Of a stretch of DNA of 64,000 nt, positions 34,987-43,551 are shown piece after piece. The notes beneath the pieces were generated by a model. The model was not told the DNA's origin. It saw only the letters and a list, made by a program, of their open reading frames with translations, and searched no databases. The position numbers were made by a program, and so were the translations under genes. Each line of letters starts with the position of its first letter. Position 1 is the stretch's first letter. Source of the stretch: Sphingobacterium sp. ML3W (GTDB lineage Bacteria; Bacteroidota; Bacteroidia; Sphingobacteriales; Sphingobacteriaceae); the NCBI RefSeq assembly GCF_029542085.1, contig NZ_CP107036.1:5890001-5954000 (forward strand). The letters are read 5' to 3'.

Positions 34987-35514
34987 ATGAAATTGAAATC
35001 TATTTATCTGCGGATATTAGCAATTGGACTAGTCCTGATCATGACACTGGAACTGCATGCGCAGCAGAACTGTGACTCCCTGAAAGGGGAGGTGCCGGCC
35101 TTCTGTAGGCTTCTGGATGATGATGCGCGGAGGGAGTTCCCAAAAGACTATGCTAAAATAGCTACCTGTATGGAGATTGATTCTGTCACGGAGATGCTGT
35201 TAGGTTACGATATCGTAAAGATGAAAGCTTTACAATTGCAAAAGGAAAAAAGCAGGCTTTTCACTTACGGTGACTGGATCGATATGGTGGTGGAACTGAA
35301 AACAAGTAAGGAATACCGCAATGCCGTCCAGATGATGGAATTAGTTCAGCATAGGATCAATCGTGCGGACTGGGAGCAATTGCGGAAATTGATGAAAGAG
35401 AGTTTGTTGCCCGATCATTTAGAGGCTCTTGAACTCGATAAGGTAGAAAAAATGCTTTTTGACCCGAAGAATATGGGTAAGAAATTTATCGAGGTGATGG
35501 AGCTTATTAAATAA
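34987..35514 (+). CDS. Uncharacterised secreted protein
   Basis: The ATG at 34987 gives a 175-residue protein with a signal peptide (LRILAIGLVLIMTLELHAQ). The mature part is mostly helical and charged, with two Cys (QQNCDSL, AFCRLL). I do not recognise a family. It is divergent from the M3 peptidase gene; the longer frame from 34936 would overlap the promoter region. Confidence 0.55.
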   Translation: MKLKSIYLRILAIGLVLIMTLELHAQQNCDSLKGEVPAFCRLLDDDARREFPKDYAKIATCMEIDSVTEMLLGYDIVKMKALQLQKEKSRLFTYGDWIDMVVELKTSKEYRNAVQMMELVQHRINRADWEQLRKLMKESLLPDHLEALELDKVEKMLFDPKNMGKKFIEVMELIK

Positions 35515-35560
35515 AAGAGCGTATCTGCTTAGACCACGGTGGAGAATACAGAGGGCTTGA

Positions 35561-35598
35561 TAAAAAAATGGGCTATCCAATTTTCTTGGATAGCCCAT
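35561..35598 (-). terminator. Terminator after the aminotransferase gene
   Basis: A perfect 13-base stem ATGGGCTATCCAA/TTGGATAGCCCAT with loop TTTTC and an adjacent A-run (T-run on minus strand). Confidence 0.85.
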
Positions 35599-35617
35599 TC
35601 AGTATACTGTGTATTGA

Positions 35618-36823
35618 TTATGCTAATTTGCCTAATGCTTCTTTGATTCGCTTTAATGCTTCGATCAGACTTTCGTCAGAAGCAGCATAAGATAAACGAA
35701 TGTAGTTGTCATTACCGAAAGAGTCACCACCTACTGTTGCGACGTGACCAACATTCAATAAATATAAAGCTAGATCAGATGAATTTTTAATGATATTGCC
35801 ATCTTGGTCTTTTTTGCCAAAGAAGGATGAAATTTCAGGGAAGAAATAGAATGCACCTTCTGGAAGGTTGGTGCGTACCCCCGGGATATCGCTCAATAGA
35901 TCAAAGACCAATTGACGACGACGCGCAAAGGCTTCTTTCATCTTGTTGACTGACGCTAATCCTTGTTCGTATGCAACAATACCTGCACGTTGTGAAATCG
36001 AGCAAGTTCCTGATGTTGTCTGGCCCTGCAATTTATCATTTGCTGCCGCAATAGTTTTGTTGGCTGCAATATAGCCCAAACGCCAACCCGTCATCGCAAA
36101 GGCTTTTGAGAAACCATTGATGATAATAACACGATCTTTGATGCTGTCAAACTGTGCAATGGATTCGTGTTTGTCCACAAAGTTGATGTGCTCATAGATC
36201 TCATCAGATAGAATGAATATCTGTGGATGCTTCTCGAAAACTTCAGCCAATGCAGCTAGCTCATCTTTACTATAAACTGTTCCAGTTGGATTGTTTGGTG
36301 AAGAGAACATAAAAAGTTTGGTTTTTGGCGTAATAGCCGCTTCCAATTGTGCAGGTGTAATCTTAAAGTTATTTTCGATCTCGGTATTGATAAATACTGA
36401 TTTTCCTTCTGCTAAAACAACCATCTCTGAGTAGGACACCCAATATGGTGTAGGAATAACTACTTCATCACCTGGATTGATCAATGTTAAGATCACATTA
36501 GACAGAGATTGTTTTGCACCTGTTGAAACAACGATCTGCGAAATATCATAGTCCAGATTATTCTCTGTCTTCAATTTATTCACAATCGCCTGACGCAATT
36601 CAGGGTATCCGGGTACTGGCGAATAACGTGTCCAGTTTTCATCCAGGGCCTTCTTTGCTGCATCTTTTACATGTTCAGGCGTGTTAAAATCAGGTTCACC
36701 TACGCTAAGGCTAATTACATTAACGCCTTTTGCTGCTAATTCGCGGCCCAACTTGGTCATTTTAAGTGTAGCCGATTCGGACAAATTATTTATCCTGTCT
36801 GATAAGTATGATGATGTGCTCAT
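35618..36823 (-). CDS. Class I/II pyridoxal-phosphate aminotransferase (aspartate aminotransferase-like)
   Basis: This 401-residue cytosolic enzyme transfers amino groups between amino and keto acids. Family marks are SLSVGEPDFNTPEHVKDAA at the N-terminus, MFSSPNNPTGTVYSKDEL, the Asp/Tyr pair in ILSDEIYEHINF, and the PLP lysine in INGFSKAFAMTGWRLGYI (near residue 240). The pattern matches the I-gamma aspartate/prephenate aminotransferase subgroup, but substrate range is not settled by sequence. Confidence 0.92.
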   Translation of the reverse strand: MSTSSYLSDRINNLSESATLKMTKLGRELAAKGVNVISLSVGEPDFNTPEHVKDAAKKALDENWTRYSPVPGYPELRQAIVNKLKTENNLDYDISQIVVSTGAKQSLSNVILTLINPGDEVVIPTPYWVSYSEMVVLAEGKSVFINTEIENNFKITPAQLEAAITPKTKLFMFSSPNNPTGTVYSKDELAALAEVFEKHPQIFILSDEIYEHINFVDKHESIAQFDSIKDRVIIINGFSKAFAMTGWRLGYIAANKTIAAANDKLQGQTTSGTCSISQRAGIVAYEQGLASVNKMKEAFARRRQLVFDLLSDIPGVRTNLPEGAFYFFPEISSFFGKKDQDGNIIKNSSDLALYLLNVGHVATVGGDSFGNDNYIRLSYAASDESLIEALKRIKEALGKLA

Positions 36824-36830
36824 GGTAAGA

Positions 36831-36838
36831 CAAAGATA
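36831..36838 (-). promoter_or_regulatory. -7 element of the aminotransferase gene
   Basis: TATCTTTG on the minus strand matches TAnnTTTG and lies seven bases before the ATG. The message would be nearly leaderless. Confidence 0.5.
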
Positions 36839-37009
36839 TTATATACGTTGCAAATAATTGTCTTTATTTTTGAAAATTTACAAAGAAAACGGCTGTTTTT
36901 ATTGGTGCTTTGGTAACAAAAAGCGCTTGAAGCGATTTAGCCTACAAATATTGACATCTTTGTGCTATTGATGTGTAAAACTAATCAATTTGATTTGGCG
37001 TTATATCTT

Positions 37010-37017
37010 TACCTTTG
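37010..37017 (+). promoter_or_regulatory. -7 element of the CDF transporter gene
   Basis: TACCTTTG is an exact TAnnTTTG match, with TTTG 17 bases upstream (36989-36992). The predicted start leaves a leader of about 12 bases before ATG 37036. This also argues against the upstream TTG start at 37015. Confidence 0.6.
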
Positions 37018-37035
37018 CCCTACAAAATACAGGTC

Positions 37036-38025
37036 ATGTCGAGACAAACAAGATTGGTTTTATTATCGTTGTTTACGGGAATAGGCTTAATGATCATTAA
37101 GTTTGTTGCCTATTTTTTAACAGATTCCAGCGCCATCTTTACAGATGCTGCCGAGAGTATCGTCAATGTTGTGGCCTCAGGTTTCGCATTTTATAGCATC
37201 TATCTTGCTGCGCAACCTAAAGATGAAAACCATCCTTATGGACATGGTAAAGTTGAGTTTTTCTCTGTTTTCCTTGAGGGCGGGCTGATCTTTATCGCTG
37301 GTGCGATTATTTTGGCCAAAGCCTGTTACAATATCTTTTTCCCAGCAGAAATTACGCATCTCGAACAAGGGATCTATTTGATTGGAATTACCTCGCTGAT
37401 CAATTTTGCTGTGGGACTTTATATCATGAAAAGAGGGCGTGCCTTGGGATCCATTACTTTGGTGGCGGATGGCAAACACCTGCAGGTGGATGCTTACAGT
37501 ACAATCGGCTTGATATTGGGCTTAATTCTGATGAAGCTAACGGGATTCCAATGGATCGACGTGGTAATCTCTATTATATTGGGACTTTTTATCTTATTCA
37601 ATGGCTACAAATTGCTTCGGCAGTCTATCGGTGGCCTGATGGATGAATCGGATACCGAACTTGTGCAGGATGTGGTGGGTATTTTGGAACGTAACCGTAA
37701 AGCGGAGTGGATTGATGTGCATAATCTTCGGGTGCAGCGCTATGGCAACGAACTGCATGTGGATTGCCATCTGACCTTGCCCAGTTACCTTGATTTAGTG
37801 AAGGTACACGATGAAATTTCGGCTGTCGATAAGATTGTCAATAAGGAAATGTCTGTTCGCACTGAGTTTTTTGTACATGCGGACCCTTGTCTCCCACAAT
37901 GTTGCCGTTATTGCCAGGTGACGGACTGTCCAATACGTTCGGAACAATTTAAAGGTAAGATCGCCTGGAATATGGATAAGGTGACCCGCAACCAAAAGCA
38001 TTTTTCCTACGCAGTGGCGGATTAA
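37036..38025 (+). CDS. Cation diffusion facilitator (CDF) metal transporter
   Basis: This 329-residue inner-membrane proton/metal antiporter exports Zn2+, Fe2+ or similar. It has six membrane segments. The metal-site Asp lies in IFTDAAESIVNVV, the loop signature is HPYGHGK, and the fifth-helix site is VADGKHLQVDAYST. The C-terminal cytoplasmic domain ends in a Cys-rich segment PCLPQCCRYCQVTDCPI, which could bind metal. The metal cannot be fixed from sequence. Confidence 0.9.
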   Translation: MSRQTRLVLLSLFTGIGLMIIKFVAYFLTDSSAIFTDAAESIVNVVASGFAFYSIYLAAQPKDENHPYGHGKVEFFSVFLEGGLIFIAGAIILAKACYNIFFPAEITHLEQGIYLIGITSLINFAVGLYIMKRGRALGSITLVADGKHLQVDAYSTIGLILGLILMKLTGFQWIDVVISIILGLFILFNGYKLLRQSIGGLMDESDTELVQDVVGILERNRKAEWIDVHNLRVQRYGNELHVDCHLTLPSYLDLVKVHDEISAVDKIVNKEMSVRTEFFVHADPCLPQCCRYCQVTDCPIRSEQFKGKIAWNMDKVTRNQKHFSYAVAD

Positions 38026-38067
38026 AAATGAAATATACTTGATTCTATAAATATGTATAAAAAAAGG

Positions 38068-38075
38068 TATCTTTG
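38068..38075 (+). promoter_or_regulatory. -7 element of lepA
   Basis: TATCTTTG matches TAnnTTTG, 30 bases before the lepA start codon. Confidence 0.55.
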
Positions 38076-38105
38076 CCTTTTAGCAAAAGAGTTTAAAAAT
38101 CCTAT

Positions 38106-39896
38106 ATGAAGCACATTCGTAATTTCTGTATTATTGCGCATATTGACCATGGCAAAAGTACTTTGGCAGATCGCCTTTTAGAGTATACCAATACCATCAG
38201 TCAACGCGAAGCACAGGCACAATTACTTGATAATATGGATTTGGAACGTGAACGTGGTATTACGATCAAGAGTCACGCCATCCAAATGAATTATACAAAA
38301 GATGGCCAGGAATATATCTTGAATCTAATTGATACTCCTGGGCACGTCGATTTTTCCTATGAAGTATCCCGTTCTATCGCAGCCTGTGAAGGGGCGTTGT
38401 TAATTGTGGATGCATCACAGGGGATTCAGGCGCAAACAATCTCAAACTTATATTTGGCTTTAGAGCATGACTTGGAAATCATCCCGATCTTAAATAAGAT
38501 GGATCTTCCGGGCGCGATGCCTGAAGAGGTAAAAGATCAGATCGTCGATTTGATCGGTGGTGAACGTGATGCAATTATTCCTGCTTCTGGAAAGACAGGC
38601 CTTGGGGTTCCAGATATCCTGGAAGCTATTGTTGCACGGATTCCACACCCTGTAGGTGATGCTGATGCACCGCTACAAGCGTTGATCTTTGACTCTGTAT
38701 TCAACTCATTCCGTGGTATCATGGCCTATTTCAAAGTTGAAAATGGCGAAATCCGTAAAGGGGACAGAGTAAAATTCGTAGCGACTGGCAAAGAGTATTT
38801 TGCGGATGAGATCGGTACGTTGAAGCTCAATCAAGTGCCAAAAGAAGTCATCAAGACAGGGGATGTAGGCTATATTATTTCTGGTATCAAGGAAGCTCGT
38901 GAGGTGAAAGTAGGGGATACCATTACCCATAAAGACCGCCCTTGCGGTGCGGCTATCCAAGGATTTGAAGAGGTGAAACCAATGGTCTTTGCTGGTATCT
39001 ATCCTGTGGATACAGAAGACTACGAGGAATTGCGTGAATCCATGCACCGTCTGCAACTGAATGATGCTTCTTTGGTATTCGAACCGGAATCTTCAGCAGC
39101 TTTAGGTTTTGGTTTCCGTTGTGGTTTCTTGGGTATGCTCCACATGGAGATTATTCAGGAGCGCTTGGAAAGAGAGTTTGATATGACGGTAATTACTACC
39201 GTGCCCAACGTATCTTATAAAGCCTATATGACAAAGGATAAGGAAGAAGTGATCGTACACAATCCTTCAGACTTGCCTGATCCAAGTAAATTGGATTCAA
39301 TTGAAGAACCTTATATCAAAGCAAATATTATTACGAAATCGGATTTCGTGGGGCCGATCATGTCTTTGTGTATTCAAAAACGTGGTACAATCATGAATCA
39401 GCATTACCTGACTTCGGATCGTGTGGAGTTGGTTTTTGAAATGCCAATGGGCGAGATTGTATTTGACTTCTATGACAAGTTGAAAACTATTTCCAAAGGT
39501 TACGCTTCATTTGACTATCATCAGATCGGTTACCGTACTTCGGATCTGGTTAAATTGGATATCCGATTGAACGATGAACCTGTGGATGCCTTGTCTTCCT
39601 TGATTCACCGTAGCAATGCCTACGATTTTGGTAAGAAAATCTGTGAGAAACTGAAAGAACTTCTACCTCGCCAGCAATTTGAGATCCGTATCCAGGCTTC
39701 TATCGGGGCGAAGATCATCGCACGTGAAACGATCTCCGCTTTGCGTAAGGATGTAACCGCCAAATGTTATGGTGGTGATATCTCACGTAAACGTAAATTG
39801 TTGGAAAAACAGAAAAAAGGTAAAAAACGCATGCGTCAGGTTGGGAACGTAGAAATTCCGCAATCTGCATTTATGGCGGTATTGAAATTGGATTAA
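38106..39896 (+). CDS. lepA: Elongation factor 4 (LepA)
   Basis: This 596-residue translational GTPase acts on stalled or mis-translocated ribosomes. G motifs are AHIDHGKSTLADRLLEYT (G1), RGITIKS (G2), DTPGHVDFSYEVSRS (G3) and LNKMDLPGA (G4). The LepA-specific C-terminal domain includes RKRKLLEKQKKGKKRMRQVGNVEIPQSAFMAVLKLD. The length is normal, and the gene is monocistronic with its own promoter and terminator. Confidence 0.97.
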   Translation: MKHIRNFCIIAHIDHGKSTLADRLLEYTNTISQREAQAQLLDNMDLERERGITIKSHAIQMNYTKDGQEYILNLIDTPGHVDFSYEVSRSIAACEGALLIVDASQGIQAQTISNLYLALEHDLEIIPILNKMDLPGAMPEEVKDQIVDLIGGERDAIIPASGKTGLGVPDILEAIVARIPHPVGDADAPLQALIFDSVFNSFRGIMAYFKVENGEIRKGDRVKFVATGKEYFADEIGTLKLNQVPKEVIKTGDVGYIISGIKEAREVKVGDTITHKDRPCGAAIQGFEEVKPMVFAGIYPVDTEDYEELRESMHRLQLNDASLVFEPESSAALGFGFRCGFLGMLHMEIIQERLEREFDMTVITTVPNVSYKAYMTKDKEEVIVHNPSDLPDPSKLDSIEEPYIKANIITKSDFVGPIMSLCIQKRGTIMNQHYLTSDRVELVFEMPMGEIVFDFYDKLKTISKGYASFDYHQIGYRTSDLVKLDIRLNDEPVDALSSLIHRSNAYDFGKKICEKLKELLPRQQFEIRIQASIGAKIIARETISALRKDVTAKCYGGDISRKRKLLEKQKKGKKRMRQVGNVEIPQSAFMAVLKLD

Positions 39897-39918
39897 TAAC
39901 ATTTAAATTATATAAAAT

Positions 39919-39941
39919 AAAGGAGCTCTTGGGCTCCTTTT
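39919..39941 (+). terminator. Terminator after lepA
   Basis: The stem AAAGGAGC/GCTCCTTT has loop TCTTGG and following T residues. Confidence 0.8.
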
Positions 39942-39964
39942 AAATACAATCAAATCTCCTAAAC

Positions 39965-40852
39965 ATGAATCTATTAGATGGTAAACTAGTTTCCGAAAAA
40001 ATCAAAGAACAGATTGCGCTGGACGCAGCCGAATTTACAACACAAACTGGCCGTAAACCGCATTTGGTGGCTATCCTTGTCGGTAATGATGGTGGTAGTG
40101 AGACCTACGTGGCCAGCAAAATGCGCAATTGTCAATTGGTCGGCTTTGAATCTACAAATATCCGTTACGATGAAAGTATCAGCGAAGAAGAATTGATCGC
40201 TAAGGTCAAAGAAATCAACAAAGATGATACGATCGACGGTCTGATCGTTCAATTGCCTTTACCAAAACATATTGATCCGGACAAAGTTACCGAAGCAATT
40301 GATTACCGCAAAGATGTGGATGGATTTCACCCGATCAACTTGGGGCGTATGCAACGTAATCTTCCTTGTTTTATCCCAGCGACACCTTATGGTATTATGC
40401 TGATGCTTGATTATTACAAAATTGAGACAGCGGGTAAACATGCTGTGGTTGTAGGTCGTAGCAATATTGTTGGTTCGCCGATAAGCATCTTATTGGCTCG
40501 CAATGCCAATCCTGGAAACTGTACTGTCACGTTAACACATAGCCGTACTAAAGATCTTAAAACTGAGGTCTTGCGTGGTGATATCGTCGTGGCGGCTATC
40601 GGTAGAAAGAATTTTGTTACTGCGAATATGGTCAAAGAGGGGGCAGTGGTAATTGATGTGGGTATCAATAGAGAAACCTCTACTGAAACAAAATCTGGAT
40701 TTAAATTATATGGTGACGTGGACTTTGAACATGTAGCACCTAAAGCTTCCTGGATTACTCCGGTACCGGGTGGTGTTGGTTTGATGACTATCGTTGGATT
40801 ATTGAAAAATACATTGGAAGCGGCGAAGGGAACAATTTACCCAAAACAATAA
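39965..40852 (+). CDS. folD: Methylenetetrahydrofolate dehydrogenase/cyclohydrolase FolD
   Basis: This 295-residue bifunctional folate enzyme interconverts methylene- and formyl-tetrahydrofolate with NADP. Family marks are TYVASKMRNCQLVGF with the catalytic Lys, GLIVQLPLPKHID, HAVVVGRSNIVGSPISILL (the cofactor loop) and WITPVPGGVGLMTI. It follows the lepA terminator. Confidence 0.96.
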   Translation: MNLLDGKLVSEKIKEQIALDAAEFTTQTGRKPHLVAILVGNDGGSETYVASKMRNCQLVGFESTNIRYDESISEEELIAKVKEINKDDTIDGLIVQLPLPKHIDPDKVTEAIDYRKDVDGFHPINLGRMQRNLPCFIPATPYGIMLMLDYYKIETAGKHAVVVGRSNIVGSPISILLARNANPGNCTVTLTHSRTKDLKTEVLRGDIVVAAIGRKNFVTANMVKEGAVVIDVGINRETSTETKSGFKLYGDVDFEHVAPKASWITPVPGGVGLMTIVGLLKNTLEAAKGTIYPKQ

Positions 40853-41002
40853 GTTTTTCTATTTGGCATAGAAGTTGTAAATTGAAGATTAGTTAATCAT
40901 ATCATTACAAACTTACATGAAAACATCATGCAGTTGATAGATTCCAAAATGGATAAATATAAGCTCTTGATGACTTCTTGCCATTAAAAAACAAATATTC
41001 TA

Positions 41003-41524
41003 ATGAAAAAAATTGCACTTTTAGCAGTAGTAGCGGGAGCATTGGTAATGTCTTCTTGCAACAATTCAGAAAAAAAAGCATCAGATACAACAGATACTGC
41101 ACAAACAGTAGGTGAACATGTAGATGCAGCAATAGCAGACTTAAAGAACGCGGAAGAAACTGCGCGTTTGAAAGCTGAGGAAGCTAAGAAAGCTTTAGAT
41201 GAAGCAATTGCCAAAGGTGATAAGGCTGCAGAAGAGAAAGCTCGTGCGGCTTCGGAAGAGGCTAACACAGCTTGGGAGAAAACTAAAACTGCATTGCGTG
41301 ATGCTGGTCAGGACGTAAAAGAAGGTTTGAAAGACGCGAAAGATGCTACGGTAGATGCAGCGAATAAAGCTGCTGACAAAACGAAAGATGTGGCTAAAGA
41401 TGTAGCGGACGGTACTAAAAAAGTAGCCAATGATGTTGCTGATAAAACCAAGGATGTAGCGAAAGATGTTGCTTCCGGTACAAAAGAGGCTGCAAAAGAT
41501 GTGAAAGATGCTTTTAAAAAGTAA
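41003..41524 (+). CDS. LEA/YtxH-like repeat lipoprotein
   Basis: This 173-residue lipoprotein has lipobox MSSC (about residues 16-19). The mature part is almost entirely Ala, Lys, Asp, Glu and Thr. From about residue 95 it is built of degenerate 11-residue repeats of the type A-x-K-T-K-D-V-A-K-D-V (KDVAKDVADGTKK, NDVADKTKDVAKDV, SGTKEAAKDVKDA). Such repeats resemble group 3 LEA proteins, amphipathic helices that protect membranes or proteins in drying and stress. The function here is inferred from composition. Confidence 0.7.
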   Translation: MKKIALLAVVAGALVMSSCNNSEKKASDTTDTAQTVGEHVDAAIADLKNAEETARLKAEEAKKALDEAIAKGDKAAEEKARAASEEANTAWEKTKTALRDAGQDVKEGLKDAKDATVDAANKAADKTKDVAKDVADGTKKVANDVADKTKDVAKDVASGTKEAAKDVKDAFKK

Positions 41525-41862
41525 ATGACATAGCGGCCGCAAAACCAAAAATATTGATGAAGCGTTTAAAAACTAATTCGCTTATTTAAAAACATAAAGA
41601 ACGGAGACTGAATCAGTCTCCGTTCTTTATGTTCTTTGGGCTCAATATCACCGATGTATCGTAGGAGGAGGGTTCATCAACATTACAGCAGGATACTCAA
41701 TATCATTCTAGGTGGTTTACATGCTGAATGCACTAATCTGCATGGAAATAGAAACAGCAATCGGCCTACAGGTATGCTCTCATTTGGATACGATTTAACG
41801 CTAACGAATGACTATATCATCGTTGTGCTGCGGGCGGGCTAAATCCAATCGCAGCGAACAAA
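41525..41862. other. Intergenic region with terminator and possible gene remnant
   Basis: The 338 bases hold a 19-base perfect hairpin (41591-41633) and then about 200 bases of unclear origin (41635-41840). In one frame there, GGGFINITAGYSISF and a stop resemble the C-terminus of an outer-membrane barrel protein. Confidence 0.4.
41591..41633 (+). terminator. Perfect 19-base hairpin downstream of the LEA-like gene
   Basis: The arms AACATAAAGAACGGAGACT and AGTCTCCGTTCTTTATGTT enclose loop GAATC. The T-richness is modest, so it may act as a terminator or a stability element. Confidence 0.65.
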
Positions 41863-42735
41863 TTATTTGTTGTAGTAATCCCATAGTAATTTGGAGAGAT
41901 TGCGTGTCAACACTTCCGCAGCATTGGTTTTACCCCAGCTCTTATCCTGATTGTTTTTGGTGAATATACTGAATACATAGTCACCCTTAGGTGCATTGAC
42001 CAAAATTACTTCGTTACGTACATCATCCAGGGAGCCAGTTTTAGAGGCTGCCTTGACTGTAGCTGGAATCTGGGAAAGCCCTCTTTCATCATAGAACATA
42101 TTGCCCAGAAAACGATACATCCGATCAGAAGATTTTACGGAGACTACTTTTCCCTGACGGATCAAGGTTAGGAGATCTGCCATCTCTTTGGGTGTGGTCT
42201 GTCCCCAACCGTATTTTTCCCAATCAGCTTTTCTTCCTTCCGTTTGTGAATTGACACGGGTATGCTGTAATTGAAGGTCGCTCATCAACTTGTTGATTGC
42301 TATTCCACCACCAGCGAGCTTTTGATTCCAGATGCTTGTTACATTGTCACTATAGGAGAGCATGAGAGCGACAAGTGTTTTGAGATCAACTTTGCTACTG
42401 TCCTTAAAAAATTGCATCAGACCCGAGCCACCATACTTTTGACTTTCACGATAGACATACTCTTGGTCCAATTGCAGCTGTCCTTTTTCAATTTTATCAA
42501 AGACGCCCACTAAAATTGGGATCTTGACAACACTTGCTGTAGGAAAGATACTATCGGCTCCGATGTTAACTTCCTTGTGTTTCTTGAGGTCATGTACATA
42601 GATGCCTACTTCTCCCTGAAAATCCTGAATAAGCTGTTTTATCTGTTTTTCAAGTTTTTTATCTGTACTTCGTTTTTGCCCGAAAGAACACAAAGACAGG
42701 AATAGTAACGTAAATGATAGGAAAATTTTACTCAT
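41863..42735 (-). CDS. Class A beta-lactamase-like serine hydrolase
   Basis: This 290-residue secreted protein (signal peptide to SFGQ) has class A motifs in order: the nucleophile SxxK in TASVVKIP, SDN in LSYSDNVTS (61 residues later), a Glu at the general-base position (QTEGRKADW, 14 residues before TTP), and KTG in ASKTGSLDD. The Asn that usually follows the Glu by four residues (ExxxN) is Ala here. It may be a chromosomal, weakly active lactamase or a related peptidase. Spectrum cannot be predicted. Confidence 0.8.
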   Translation of the reverse strand: MSKIFLSFTLLFLSLCSFGQKRSTDKKLEKQIKQLIQDFQGEVGIYVHDLKKHKEVNIGADSIFPTASVVKIPILVGVFDKIEKGQLQLDQEYVYRESQKYGGSGLMQFFKDSSKVDLKTLVALMLSYSDNVTSIWNQKLAGGGIAINKLMSDLQLQHTRVNSQTEGRKADWEKYGWGQTTPKEMADLLTLIRQGKVVSVKSSDRMYRFLGNMFYDERGLSQIPATVKAASKTGSLDDVRNEVILVNAPKGDYVFSIFTKNNQDKSWGKTNAAEVLTRNLSKLLWDYYNK

Positions 42736-42890
42736 AGTCAGGTCTTTATCTGTATTAAATGTGGTGGATAATCGTTATTTTTATTGTTTAATGGGCTTAA
42801 GTTATGAATTATCCATGATTGGAAAGCACAAACATTGATGAAAATAACCTGGATATTCCATATAGCCTTTCAAAGACAGATTATTTGCAT

Positions 42891-43433
42891 ATGAAATTAT
42901 TTATGATTTTGATCGGTTGTAAACCGAAAAATAGGCGTACAGAACAGCATGATATCTTTTTTGGAATCGGTAATGAACTGAAGGATTTTATAGAGCCAAT
43001 TAAAGATTTCTGGCCTGATGCCGATGGTAAAATTCATATTGATGCTTACCGAGTGGTTAATAAGATCGGAGAGTATGAAATTAAGGTGGTAGAAAAAAAT
43101 AATTCTATGGTGCCGGATACTGAGTTAAAATTATTTTTTGTCAACCTGGGAGGTTATAAGCCGAATGAGTTTGATGAATTTCATTACAAGGAACTGATTG
43201 TTGCCCCCAATTTGGCTAAAGCAACAGAGAAGGCCAAGCGCACAGTTTTTTGGAAGCACCATAGTACAGCTCACATTGATGATAAATATGGGTTGGATGT
43301 GGATGATATTTATGAAATAGAAGATCTGTTGCTTGATGCGGATAAAGTAAAATATCATATTCAGATTGTTCCCAAAACCGGGTTGAAAGAAGATGTAGTT
43401 GCAAATGGCTATTTTAAGTTGAGCGCATTATAG
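42891..43433 (+). CDS. DUF1543 family protein
   Basis: This 180-residue protein starts at ATG 42891 (MKLFMILIGCKPKNRRTEQHDIFFGIG), which is the usual N-terminus of the family. A longer frame from a TTG at 42819 would add 24 residues. The pattern ELKDFIEPIKDFWPDADGKIHIDAYRVV is characteristic of DUF1543. The fold is duplicated and no function is established. It has no signal peptide and no operon partner. Confidence 0.8.
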   Translation: MKLFMILIGCKPKNRRTEQHDIFFGIGNELKDFIEPIKDFWPDADGKIHIDAYRVVNKIGEYEIKVVEKNNSMVPDTELKLFFVNLGGYKPNEFDEFHYKELIVAPNLAKATEKAKRTVFWKHHSTAHIDDKYGLDVDDIYEIEDLLLDADKVKYHIQIVPKTGLKEDVVANGYFKLSAL

Positions 43434-43470
43434 TTTAATTTGGCGGGCGAACTCAAAAATATATACTTAG

Positions 43471-43518
43471 ATATAAACAAATCGGGCTTCTTTTTTAGGA
43501 AGCCCGATTTGTTTATAT
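43471..43518. terminator. Perfect 20-base hairpin between convergent genes
   Basis: The arms ATATAAACAAATCGGGCTTC and GAAGCCCGATTTGTTTATAT enclose loop TTTTTTAG. It lies between the DUF1543 gene (plus) and the permease gene (minus), so a bidirectional terminator is likely. Confidence 0.85.
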
Positions 43519-43551
43519 GGAAACAAGTATCAATAGATCGTGTTTTCTCTA

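Noticed and set aside
41195..41548. Minus-strand open frame antisense to the LEA-like gene
   Set aside because: It is an artefact of the repetitive Ala/Lys codons; the plus strand has a signal peptide and lipobox.
43471..43518. 20-base hairpin as mobile-element terminal repeat
   Set aside because: It sits alone between convergent genes with no transposase or target duplication; bidirectional terminator fits better.
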